Positions 1 through 6,536 of a DNA stretch of 13,818 bases are shown in pieces. The stretch spans positions 1 through 13,818 of the forward strand of contig CAMPKU010000112.1 in NCBI GenBank assembly GCA_946887385.1, written 5' to 3'. Both the position numbers and the translations under genes were made by a program. This DNA comes from an uncultured Gammaproteobacteria bacterium. Lineage in GTDB: Bacteria > Pseudomonadota > Gammaproteobacteria > Rariloculales > Rariloculaceae. Position 1 is the first letter of the stretch. Every line of letters starts with the position of its first letter. The notes below the pieces were generated by a model. The model saw only the letters and a list, made by a program, of their open reading frames with translations, made no database searches and was not told where the DNA came from.

Positions 1-78
1 CTACCCGTCGACGGCACGCTCCGCTTGCGGTCCAACCATCCCAAGGACCACCCCCGCGACAACCGGCTTGTCCTGTCG
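1..78 (+). pseudogene. Transketolase N-terminal fragment, cut off near position 78
   Basis: Frame 1 of the + strand is open from the window edge to a stop at 148-150. Its first 26 codons contain LRLRSN then HPKDHPRDNRLVLS. From memory this aligns closely with the transketolase thiamine-diphosphate domain segment seen in animal-type and many bacterial transketolases (pattern TMRYKS, DPRNP, NDRFVLS, then KGHAAP). The similarity stops right after VLS: the expected KGHA is replaced by AARACR, which is simply the antisense of the permease gene. The fragment must start left of the window. It may be a real gene remnant at a rearrangement point or an assembly chimera. The match is short, so coincidence is not excluded. 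Confidence 0.45.
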
Positions 79-2369
79 GCCGCGCGCGCGTGTAGGTGCA
101 TCGTAGCGCCGAAGCGCTGCGCGAACGGTACTTGCCCGAACGGCAAATAGACGTGCGCTGTCGGCGCTCGTTCCGTCATGCGGTGGCGCGTGCCGGGCAC
201 GACGCCGACGATCTCCACAGCAGGCGCTGCCGTGTCCGGCACGCGCGTCGGAAAGTCGATGAAGCGGCCAAGCGCCTGGCTGGCGCCGCCGAAGAGCTGC
301 TCGGCGAGCGGCTCATCGATGATCGCGACGGCGCTGCCCCCCGCAAATGAAGCTTCCGTGAACGTGAATGCCCGGCCGGCGAGAACGGGCAGCCCCAGCG
401 TTTTGAAATAGTCATCGGCGACGACGTAGTAGTACGCGATCGATCCGTCGTCGGAGGTGCCGGAGCCTACAGCTTGCACTTGCCGCCTCACGCTCGTGGT
501 ATCGAACGGCACCAGCGATGCCAGCGAAGCGCTCTCGACGCCCGGCAACGCGCGTGCACGCTCCAGCGCTTCCCGGAAGAGCTCGCGCGAGCGCGGCTCA
601 CCGTGGCCGAGCAAGCTCGGATCGATCTCCGCCAAGGCGATCGGCTCGAGCGCGAAACCCGGCGTAGCGCGGCCCGCCTCTAGGGTGCCGCGCAAGAACA
701 GCCCACCGGCCGTGAGTAGCGCCAACGACAGCGCGACCTGCGCAACGATCAGCATGTTGCGCGGCGCCAGCAGCGCGCGAGCTCGCGCTGCCATGGACGC
801 GACATGACCGCCGGCGCTCTCCTTGAGCGTCCCCGCCATGTCCCCGCTGATCTTCCACGCCGGGCCGAGGCCGAACAGCACGGTCGCGATCAAGCACGAG
901 ACGAGCGTTGCCCCGATCACGAACAACCCCGGGCGCACGTCGAAGGTTTCCGGCTGGAGGGCACCGATCGCCACCGTGGTGGGAATCGACGACAAGAGTC
1001 CGCGCACGGCCCAGTACGCAACGAGCAGGCCGGCAGCGCCGCCCGCGAGCGCGAGAATCAGTCCTTCAACGAGCAGTTGTCGCACGAGCCGCAACCGGCC
1101 GCCGCCCAACGCTTGGCGGATCGCGATCTCCGTGCGCCGCCCGGCGCCGCGCGCCAGAAACATGTTCGCCAAGTTGATGCAGGCGATCAGCAGCACGACA
1201 CCGCTCAAGCCCGTGAGCACGCCCGCGAGGACGGCAACGAACGTGCGATCTTGATCGCCCTCGGGCGCGTTGCCGCTGCTGAACCGAGGCAGCGGCGCTG
1301 TAACGTAGCCCTGCCGGATGCCGTCGGCGGGCGGATACTGCGCGTGCAATCGAGCTGCGAGAATCTCGAGCTCGCTGTCGGCTTCCGATCTCGAAGATTG
1401 CGCATCGATGCGGCCGAACAGTGTCGGCAACGTCCATCGATTCTGGCGGTCGTCTAGCCGCGAGCCCATGCCGGGTAACGCGCTGCCTCCAAATCGCTCG
1501 ACGAGCCCGAGCGGCATCCACAGCTCCGGCGCGATCGGGTTGTGGCCGGTGAACCGCTCGGCCGTGATACCCACCACCGCAACCGGTTCGCCGTTGAGCT
1601 GCAAGACCGAACCGAGCATGCCGGGATCGCGGCCGTGGCGCACCCAGTATGAATAGCTAACGATGGCCACCGCCGCATCGCCGGCCGACGTCTCCTCTGC
1701 CGCAGTGAACTCTCGCCCTCGTGCAACGGGGACCCCGAGCGTGCGGAAGTAGTTTGCGGAGACGAAGTCGGTGCGCATACGCCGCGTGATGCCGTCTTCC
1801 GCAAGCCCCACGTCCCGGGGCGTGAAAGCCGCGAGATCGGAGAACGTGCGGCTGAGATCGCGAAGATCGGCGTACTCGGGATACGAGAAGCCGGACCAGC
1901 CGGTCGGCGGCTCCACGCCGCGGGCATAAATCGCGACGACTTCATCGGCGTTTTCGACGAGCACCGGCCGCACGAGCAACACGTTCACGAGGCTGAACGC
2001 GGCCGCCGTCGCGCCGATGCCCACGGCCAGCACGATCACGGCCACTGCAGTGAATCCGGGGCTCGACGCCAGCGAGCGTGCGCTATAGCGCACGTCGCGC
2101 CAACAGTCCTCGATCATCGTCCGCCAGCGCGCTTGCCGCTCGCCGCGCTGCCCGGACCGCGCGAGCTCGCGGCGCGCGGCGTCGACGTTGCCGAATCGGC
2201 GCCTTGCTTCGCGCTGAGCATCCCCTGGCGACAGGCCGCTGCGCTCGAGCTCTGCTGCACGCATTGCGAGATGAAACTCGAGCTCTTCGCTCACCTCGCG
2301 CTCGACTTGCGATGGCGTACGCCACGGAAAACGGAATTGCCGGGGAATGCCGCGCACGCGTTTGATCAC
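3..2369 (-). CDS. ADOP/MacB-type FtsX-family permease with N-terminal helical domain, C-terminus missing
   Basis: A single frame is open for 789 codons from a GTG at 2369 to the window edge. The start is set by AGGAG, which overlaps the padR stop codon and lies 6 nt upstream. Residues 1-100 form the hydrophilic N-terminal domain typical of ADOP permeases (REVSEELEFHLAMRAAEL, then ARRRFGNVD, then WRDVRYSARSL). A first membrane helix follows at about 106-133, then a MacB periplasmic core (about 140-360). Helices of the first FtsX domain lie near 378-405, 431-459 and 481-505 (INLANMFLARG, RRTEIAIRQALG). The second half starts with a helix near 538-557 and a second periplasmic core (about 570-760). 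The final FtsX helices are absent. Similarity to the family stops near residue 764 (about position 80), where a transketolase-like + strand segment begins. ADOP proteins are usually about 800-900 residues and have no ATPase gene beside them; the substrate is unknown. Likely function: inner-membrane ABC-type export or mechanotransmission permease. Confidence 0.9.
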   Translation of the reverse strand, partial: MIKRVRGIPRQFRFPWRTPSQVEREVSEELEFHLAMRAAELERSGLSPGDAQREARRRFGNVDAARRELARSGQRGERQARWRTMIEDCWRDVRYSARSLASSPGFTAVAVIVLAVGIGATAAAFSLVNVLLVRPVLVENADEVVAIYARGVEPPTGWSGFSYPEYADLRDLSRTFSDLAAFTPRDVGLAEDGITRRMRTDFVSANYFRTLGVPVARGREFTAAEETSAGDAAVAIVSYSYWVRHGRDPGMLGSVLQLNGEPVAVVGITAERFTGHNPIAPELWMPLGLVERFGGSALPGMGSRLDDRQNRWTLPTLFGRIDAQSSRSEADSELEILAARLHAQYPPADGIRQGYVTAPLPRFSSGNAPEGDQDRTFVAVLAGVLTGLSGVVLLIACINLANMFLARGAGRRTEIAIRQALGGGRLRLVRQLLVEGLILALAGGAAGLLVAYWAVRGLLSSIPTTVAIGALQPETFDVRPGLFVIGATLVSCLIATVLFGLGPAWKISGDMAGTLKESAGGHVASMAARARALLAPRNMLIVAQVALSLALLTAGGLFLRGTLEAGRATPGFALEPIALAEIDPSLLGHGEPRSRELFREALERARALPGVESASLASLVPFDTTSVRRQVQAVGSGTSDDGSIAYYYVVADDYFKTLGLPVLAGRAFTFTEASFAGGSAVAIIDEPLAEQLFGGASQALGRFIDFPTRVPDTAAPAVEIVGVVPGTRHRMTERAPTAHVYLPFGQVPFAQRFGATMHLHARAADRTSRLSRGWSLGWLDRKRSVPSTG

Positions 2370-2378
2370 GGTGAGCTC

Positions 2379-2717
2379 CTACGCTGGATCGAGCACGCTG
2401 AACACGGCGCGCGCGTAGCGCTGCCAGGTGGACGACTCTTCGGTGAGCCACTTGCGGCCCTTACGTGTGATCTCGTAGTACTTCGCGCGCCGGTTGTTGT
2501 CCGACACGCCCCACTCGCTTATGAGCAGGCCGCGCGACTCCAGGCGATGCAGCGCCTGATACAACGCGGCGTCCTCGAGCTCGAGCTCGCCGCCGGTGCG
2601 CTCGCTGATCCACACCGACACGCCGTAGCCGTGCTGCGGGCCACGCGTCAGCGTCTTCAGGATCAGCAGGTCCACGGTGCCTTGAACGAGCTTGGATCCC
2701 TTGCGATCGGCGCCCAT
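2379..2717 (-). CDS. PadR-family transcriptional regulator
   Basis: This 112-residue protein is a complete short PadR. The N-terminal winged helix begins with KLVQGTVDLLILKTLTRGPQHGYGV, followed by the recognition region EDAALYQALHRLESRGLL and the wing RRAKYYEITRKGRKWL. The C-terminal helix (about 90-108) serves for dimerisation. PadR proteins are mostly ligand-sensing repressors of neighbouring transporter genes and of their own promoter. The stop codon lies 9 nt before the permease GTG, and the permease Shine-Dalgarno AGGAG overlaps this stop, so the two genes are almost certainly co-transcribed and probably translationally coupled. PadR followed by an ADOP permease is a recurrent arrangement. 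The ATG at 2717 is preceded on the - strand by AGGGG, which also forms one arm of the dyad at 2724-2742. Confidence 0.93.
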   Translation of the reverse strand: MGADRKGSKLVQGTVDLLILKTLTRGPQHGYGVSVWISERTGGELELEDAALYQALHRLESRGLLISEWGVSDNNRRAKYYEITRKGRKWLTEESSTWQRYARAVFSVLDPA

Positions 2718-2723
2718 GTCCTA

Positions 2724-2771
2724 CCCCTCATCTGATAAGGGGAGCTTACAGGCGCCGAACGACTGGCGCAA
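2724..2771 (-). promoter_or_regulatory. Possible padR promoter with an operator-like dyad
   Basis: Read on the - strand, TTGCGC (2771-2766) and TAAGCT (2748-2743) are separated by 17 nt and could be -35 and -10 boxes, though TAAGCT is a poor -10. Immediately downstream is the dyad CCCCT-N9-AGGGG (2724-2742), 7 nt upstream of the padR ATG. This is where an autorepressing PadR would bind. The downstream arm also supplies the G-rich ribosome binding site. The dyad is seen directly; the promoter assignment is inference. Confidence 0.3.
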
Positions 2772-2780
2772 TCGAGGCTC

Positions 2781-2807
2781 AAAAAGGCCGTGCTTAGTCG
2801 ACGTGCC
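2781..2807 (-). terminator. Probable intrinsic terminator of parDE, with the parE stop codon in its loop
   Basis: On the - strand GGC-A-CGT (2807-2801) pairs with ACGGCC (2791-2786), a 6-bp stem with one bulged A. A 9-nt loop contains the parE TAA, and five T residues (2785-2781) follow at once. The form is that of a short Rho-independent terminator that would separate parDE from padR. The stem is short, so strength is uncertain. Confidence 0.45.
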
Positions 2808-3138
2808 GAGCTGGCAGCTGCCGCTCGTGAAATATCCGGGCCACGATCACATCTCCCGAGTCGTCGATGAAAAATGCGATCAGATGACGCGGCCGCCTGA
2901 CCGCCGCCTCTCGCCTAGCTCGAGCGCTCGACTTCAAATGATAGATAAAGTATCCGTCGCGAATCTCATGGATCGCGCGCACGCCCGGTCGAACGGGATC
3001 CTCTGCAAGATTCCGGAAGGCATTGCCGAACAAGCGACGGTACCGCTCGCAGGCGGGCGCTCCAAAAGCTTCTCGACTACGGCGCAGCGCGTTGGCGATG
3101 TCGCGCCGCGCGGGACCCGTGACGCGAACGCGCCTCAC
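2794..3138 (-). CDS. parE: RelE/ParE-family toxin of a type II toxin-antitoxin pair
   Basis: This 114-residue protein has the ParE/RelE fold signature. An N-terminal strand and helix pair (VTGPARRDIANALRRSREAFG, with ACERYRRLF after it) is followed by NLAEDPVRPGVRAI, the strand EIRDGYFIYHLKSS and the C-terminal hairpin HLIAFFIDDSGDVIVARIFHERQL. ParE toxins generally act on DNA gyrase while RelE members cleave mRNA; the sequence does not settle which applies. The basic linker ARARREAAVRRPRH between strands occurs in one subgroup I remember of YHLRHSR-type ParE proteins, so it is not clear damage. The start is GTG at 3138, overlapping the parD stop as GTGA, the usual coupled toxin-after-antitoxin order. 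The gene looks intact. Confidence 0.88.
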   Translation of the reverse strand: MRRVRVTGPARRDIANALRRSREAFGAPACERYRRLFGNAFRNLAEDPVRPGVRAIHEIRDGYFIYHLKSSARARREAAVRRPRHLIAFFIDDSGDVIVARIFHERQLPARHVD

Positions 3139-3416
3139 TTGCTCTGGCTCGCCGGCCTCCCACGCGCTTCGACGTCGATCTCGTCCAGAAATCCCGGAGC
3201 GAAGTCGTAGAGATTCCCGGCTGTAATGGCGGCCTCCGCTTCGTCGAGCGCACCGCGAATGGCCGACAACTTCGCAGCGTCCTCCGCTTCGCGGCGCTGC
3301 AGCAGGCGCAAGCCGTCGCGCAGCACCTCGCTCGCATTCTGATAGCGTCCCGATCGGACCAGCTCTTCGACCAGCTCGGCCTGCTGTTCCGTCAGCACTA
3401 CATTACGTGTCGGCAT
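3135..3416 (-). CDS. parD: ParD-family ribbon-helix-helix antitoxin
   Basis: This 93-residue protein begins with the ribbon-helix-helix DNA-binding domain PTRNVVLTEQQAELVEELV, then SGRYQNASEVLRDGLRLL, the near-invariant signature of type II ParD antitoxins. The acidic, helical C-terminal half (about 50-93, ending in FAPGFLDEIDVEARGR) is the toxin-wrapping segment. It neutralises the ParE encoded immediately downstream through a GTGA overlap, and the complex normally represses its own promoter. A 17-bp palindrome 46 bp upstream of the ATG is a good candidate operator. No strong Shine-Dalgarno is visible before this ATG. A chromosomal location between ordinary genes suggests an accessory module; no mobile element is seen next to it. 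Confidence 0.93.
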   Translation of the reverse strand: MPTRNVVLTEQQAELVEELVRSGRYQNASEVLRDGLRLLQRREAEDAAKLSAIRGALDEAEAAITAGNLYDFAPGFLDEIDVEARGRPASQSK

Positions 3417-3462
3417 CGTCCGCGTGGTCTTGTTGCAGTGACTTCCATGGACTCTACCTCGA

Positions 3463-3479
3463 TTGGCATATTATGCCAA
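3463..3479. promoter_or_regulatory. Palindromic operator candidate of parDE
   Basis: TTGGCATA-T-TATGCCAA is a perfect 8-bp inverted repeat around one central base. It lies 46 bp upstream of the parD ATG. The - strand reading includes CATAAT, a plausible -10 box. Overlap of an AT-rich palindrome with a promoter is the expected place for ParD or ParDE autorepression. The repeat is certain; its role is inferred. Confidence 0.55.
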
Positions 3480-3504
3480 CGACGCCTGTCGCCGGCCGCT
3501 TGCA

Positions 3505-3525
3505 GGGCTGCATTATCGGCAGCCC
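3505..3525. repeat. Perfect 7-bp inverted repeat with 7-nt loop
   Basis: GGGCTGC-attatcg-GCAGCCC can form a stable hairpin on either strand. There is no T-tract on either side, so it does not look like an intrinsic terminator. It lies 25 bp from the parDE palindrome, upstream of both divergent units. Confidence 0.45.
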
Positions 3526-3618
3526 GTAGCGCTGACCAACGACGGTTTCCCTCCGCTTCGGGCAGATTTGCACTAAGGCTTGCCCAGCCATGATGGACGG
3601 TCGTGCGGAACGCCAATC

Positions 3619-3634
3619 TGTGACGCAGCTCACG
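3619..3634. promoter_or_regulatory. CRP/Vfr/Clp-like binding site upstream of the kinase operon
   Basis: TGTGA-cgcagc-TCACG matches the TGTGA-N6-TCACA consensus at 9 of 10 informative bases. It is centred about 106 bp upstream of the kinase ATG. A CRP-family regulator could act here on the + strand operon. A single by-eye match in a GC-rich genome is weak evidence alone. Confidence 0.35.
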
Positions 3635-3732
3635 GCCGGCGAGCCGCGCGGATAGCGCAGGTCAAGGTTCCCGGCGTACGGCCGACTTCCGGCAAGAACG
3701 CGCAGCGGCGCGGCGCGAGAGCCTTAAGGACA

Positions 3733-5328
3733 ATGGTCAACTCCCCGCCGAAAGTGCTCGTGGTCGACGACAACCCCGTCGACCGCGAGCTCGTTACGTC
3801 TTTGCTCGCCGGAAAGTACACGGTGGTGTGCGCGCCGGATGCGCGAAGCGGACTAGAGTTGTTCGGCAGCGAGCGGCCGGACGTGGTCTTGCTCGATCAC
3901 CACATGCCGGGTGTTGCAGGGCTCGACGCGCTCGTCACGTTCATCGCCGCAGGGGCAATGGTGGTCATGCTCACGGGCTCCGCGGCCGACGGCGTCGCGG
4001 CTGAAGCGTTCAAGCGGGGCGCCCGCGATTACGTGCTAAAGAGCGGCCTCCGCCGCAACGTGCTCGATCGCATCATCTCGCGTGAGCTCGAGCGCCGCAG
4101 GCTCGAGCTCGATTTGCAGGCGACGCAGCGCCGCTTCGACGAGGTCGCGTCTCGTATTCCCGAAGTGCTGTGGATGCGTGCCCTCGACGGAGCATTCCTC
4201 TACCTGAGCCCGGCGTTCGAGCACATCTGGGGCATTCCGCGCGCGCGGATGACGCCCGATAGCTGGCTGAACGCGCTGCATCCCGAGGACAAGGCCGCGG
4301 AGTCCACGGCTGTGGAGAAGGTGCGCTCCGGCCGCGAGTACGACGGCGAGTTTCGCATCGTGCGGCCCGACGGCTCGGTGCGCTACATCAAAAACCGCGG
4401 CTATCCGATCTTCGAGAACGGCGAGCTCGTGCGCTTCGGCGGCGTGGCCCGCGACGTGACCGACGAGATGCATCTGCAAGCGGAGCTCAGGCTCGCGCAA
4501 AAGCTCGAGGCCATCGGACAGCTGGCGGCCGGAATCGCCCACGAAATCAACACGCCGGCACAGTACGTCGGCGACAACGTGGCGTTTCTCGCCGACGGCT
4601 TCCGTGATCTCGTGCCCGTGTTGCGCGCATTCAACACCGCGCTCGAGACCGGCCGTTTTCTCCCCGCCGATATCGAGCAGCTGCGTTCGCTCGCCAAATC
4701 GGCCGACATTGGCTATCTGCTCGAGGAAATCCCCTCCGCGCTCACGCAAGCCGGCACCGGCATGGAGCAAATCACGAAGATCGTGCGGGCGATGAAGGAA
4801 TTCTCGCACCCCGCGGATGACATGACGCCCACCGACTTGAATCGCACCATCGCGAACACGGTGACGGTGGCGCGCAACGCCTGGAAATACGTGTCGGAAG
4901 TCGTGTTCGACTTCGCCGAGGATCTGCCGGCCGTGGTCTGCCTGCCGTCGCAGGTGAACCAGGTGATCATGAACCTCGTCGTCAACGCTGCCGACGCGAT
5001 CGGCGAGACGGTCGCGGGCACGGACCGCAAAGGCGAGATTCGCATCCGCACGCGGCGCGACGGCGACTTCGCGCTGATCGAGATCGAGGACACCGGCAGC
5101 GGCATCCCGCAACGGATGATCGACCGAATCTTCGATCCGTTCTTCACGACGAAAGCGCCCGGCAAGGGCACGGGGCAAGGGCTCGCGATTTCGCGGCGCA
5201 TCGTCGTCGACAATCACAAGGGAACGCTGCGCGTGACGTCCGAGGTCGGCAAAGGCACGCGGTTCTCCATCCGCTTGCCGATCGAGCTCCCGGCAGCCGC
5301 CGACCGCGCCGCCGAGCAAGTCGCATGA
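3733..5328 (+). CDS. REC-PAS sensor histidine kinase
   Basis: The protein is 531 residues from ATG 3733, chosen because the receiver begins five residues later. A longer reading from 3580 adds only non-conserved residues. Domains in order: a receiver (about 7-115) with acidic pair D12/D13, phosphoacceptor D55 (LLDHHMPG), T81 and K103; a coiled linker; a PAS domain (about 130-245, ending [11 protein letters not shown]); a DHp domain with H270 in [17 protein letters not shown]; and an HATPase with N418 (NLVVNAADA), [15 protein letters not shown] and GTGQGLAI. All kinase boxes are intact, and there is no transmembrane segment, so it is a cytoplasmic kinase. The stretch between the H-box and [10 protein letters not shown] is long and helical. 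Its stop overlaps the next start (ATGA). By family logic it phosphorylates the two downstream receivers, while its own receiver accepts input or buffers phosphate. The signal is unknown. Confidence 0.93.
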   Translation: MVNSPPKVLVVDDNPVDRELVTSLLAGKYTVVCAPDARSGLELFGSERPDVVLLDHHMPGVAGLDALVTFIAAGAMVVMLTGSAADGVAAEAFKRGARDYVLKSGLRRNVLDRIISRELERRRLELDLQATQRRFDEVASRIPEVLWMRALDGAFLYLSPAFEHIWGIPRARMTPDSWLNALHPEDKAAESTAVEKVRSGREYDGEFRIVRPDGSVRYIKNRGYPIFENGELVRFGGVARDVTDEMHLQAELRLAQKLEAIGQLAAGIAHEINTPAQYVGDNVAFLADGFRDLVPVLRAFNTALETGRFLPADIEQLRSLAKSADIGYLLEEIPSALTQAGTGMEQITKIVRAMKEFSHPADDMTPTDLNRTIANTVTVARNAWKYVSEVVFDFAEDLPAVVCLPSQVNQVIMNLVVNAADAIGETVAGTDRKGEIRIRTRRDGDFALIEIEDTGSGIPQRMIDRIFDPFFTTKAPGKGTGQGLAISRRIVVDNHKGTLRVTSEVGKGTRFSIRLPIELPAAADRAAEQVA

Positions 5329-6536
5329 TGCGCGTTCTATTCATCGACGACGACACGAACATCCTCGACGGCCTGCGCCGAACGCTGCGCTCGATGCGCG
5401 AGTCGTGGCACATGGAATTCGTGTCGAGCGCGCGCGAAGCGCTCGCGGCGTTCGCCACGGCGCCGTTCGACGTGGTCGTCTCGGACATGCGCATGCCCGA
5501 GATGGACGGTGCCGAGCTCCTGACCACGATCATGGAGCGTCATTCGCCCACGATCCGCATTGTGCTTTCCGGACACGCGGACACGGCCACGATCATGAAG
5601 TCGGTTGGCATCGCGCATCAATTTCTCAGCAAGCCGTGCACGCCGGAGACGCTGCAAAAGACAATCAAGCGCGCGTGCGCGCTCAAAGCGCTCATCGAGA
5701 GCGAAGCGGTTCAGGGCGCCGTAGCCGGCTTGCGGCGGCTCCCCACCGTGCCGTCGCTGTATCGTGAGCTCGTGCACTGCCTGCGCTCCGACGATGCCAC
5801 GCTCGACACCGTGGCCAAGATCATCGGCCAAGACATCGGGATGACCACGCGCATCCTGCAGCTTGCGAGCTCGGCGTTCTTCGGCTTGCCGAAGTCGGTG
5901 AGCACCGTCGACCGCGCCGTGGCCTATCTGGGCCTCGATACCGTCGGCAGCCTCGTGCTGTCACAAGGGGCGTTCGGCAGCTATGCGCCGGCCGAGCTGC
6001 ATGGCTTCGACGTCGAGGCGCTGATGCGCCGCGGCATGCGTACGGCGGCAATTGCTCGAGCCATCGCCAAGCTCGACAACTGCGACAAGCAAACGGTCGA
6101 GCGCGTCTTTCTCGCCGGCATGCTGCACGACGTGGGCTGCCTCGTGCTGGCGGCGGAGTTACCTCAAAAGTATGCCGAGCTGACGGCGCGCAGTGCGGTA
6201 CCGGGCGCTGACGTTCGCGCCATCGAGCGCGAGGTGTTCGGCGTATCGCATGCGTTCGTCGGCGCGTACTTGCTCGGCCTGTGGGCGCTGCCTACGGCGA
6301 TCGTCGAAGCCGTGGCCTATCACGAGGAGCCGTCGGCGTGCGCGGCCAACGACTGGAGCGCGTTCGGCATCGTGCACGTGGCGAGCCGCATCGCCGCGCA
6401 TCCGAGCTGCGAAGACGTCGACGACACGAGCCTGCCGCTCGATCGAGACTATCTGCGGCGCGTGGGCGTGTTGCACCGCTGGCCCGAATGGCGCGCGGCT
6501 GCGGCGGAGCTGCAAACCGAGGACGCGACGGCATGA
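5325..6536 (+). CDS. Response regulator with HDOD output domain
   Basis: The protein is 403 residues. The receiver (about 3-118) has D8-D10, phosphoacceptor D54 (VVVSDMRMPEMDG), S82 and K103-P104. The HDOD domain (about 136-335) starts with LRRLPTVPSLYREL and contains IIGQDIGMTTRILQLASSAFFGLP, then TVDRAVAYLGLDTVGSLVL. HDOD domains are HD-superfamily relatives lacking metal-dependent phosphohydrolase activity. An HD pair (MLHDVGCLV) and a YHE (VAYHEEP) are present here, but the first HD-family histidine has no visible counterpart, so activity is unlikely. The start overlaps the kinase stop (ATGATG; the second ATG at 5328 is equally possible), and the stop overlaps the next start. Both overlaps indicate translational coupling and matched amounts of kinase and regulator. 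HDOD response regulators are linked to motility, surface behaviour and nucleotide signalling; the specific role here is unknown. Confidence 0.92.
   Translation: MMRVLFIDDDTNILDGLRRTLRSMRESWHMEFVSSAREALAAFATAPFDVVVSDMRMPEMDGAELLTTIMERHSPTIRIVLSGHADTATIMKSVGIAHQFLSKPCTPETLQKTIKRACALKALIESEAVQGAVAGLRRLPTVPSLYRELVHCLRSDDATLDTVAKIIGQDIGMTTRILQLASSAFFGLPKSVSTVDRAVAYLGLDTVGSLVLSQGAFGSYAPAELHGFDVEALMRRGMRTAAIARAIAKLDNCDKQTVERVFLAGMLHDVGCLVLAAELPQKYAELTARSAVPGADVRAIEREVFGVSHAFVGAYLLGLWALPTAIVEAVAYHEEPSACAANDWSAFGIVHVASRIAAHPSCEDVDDTSLPLDRDYLRRVGVLHRWPEWRAAAAELQTEDATA

Larger units (their letters stand above)
3417..3732. other. Divergent intergenic region between parDE and the kinase operon
   Basis: This 316-bp stretch has no gene that I can support. 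Frame 1 is open upstream of the kinase from 3580, but the encoded peptide looks like non-coding translation. The region holds three structured sites listed separately: the palindrome at 3463-3479, the inverted repeat at 3505-3525 and a CRP-like site at 3619-3634. AAGGA at 3726-3730 sits unusually close (2 nt) to the kinase ATG. No convincing sigma-70 promoter for the kinase operon was found by eye. Confidence 0.6.

Noticed and set aside
2083..2451. Open frames over the padR-permease junction on both strands
   Set aside because: Arg/Ala-rich shadows; the PadR and permease frames fully explain this stretch.
3580..3732. N-terminal extension of the kinase by 51 codons
   Set aside because: The extra residues are unlike any domain and the receiver starts naturally just after ATG 3733; the extension also covers the CRP-like site.
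4036..5319. 427-codon open frame antisense to the histidine kinase gene
   Set aside because: It is a high-GC shadow of the kinase codons, rich in Arg, His and Ala, without family motifs or a ribosome binding site.
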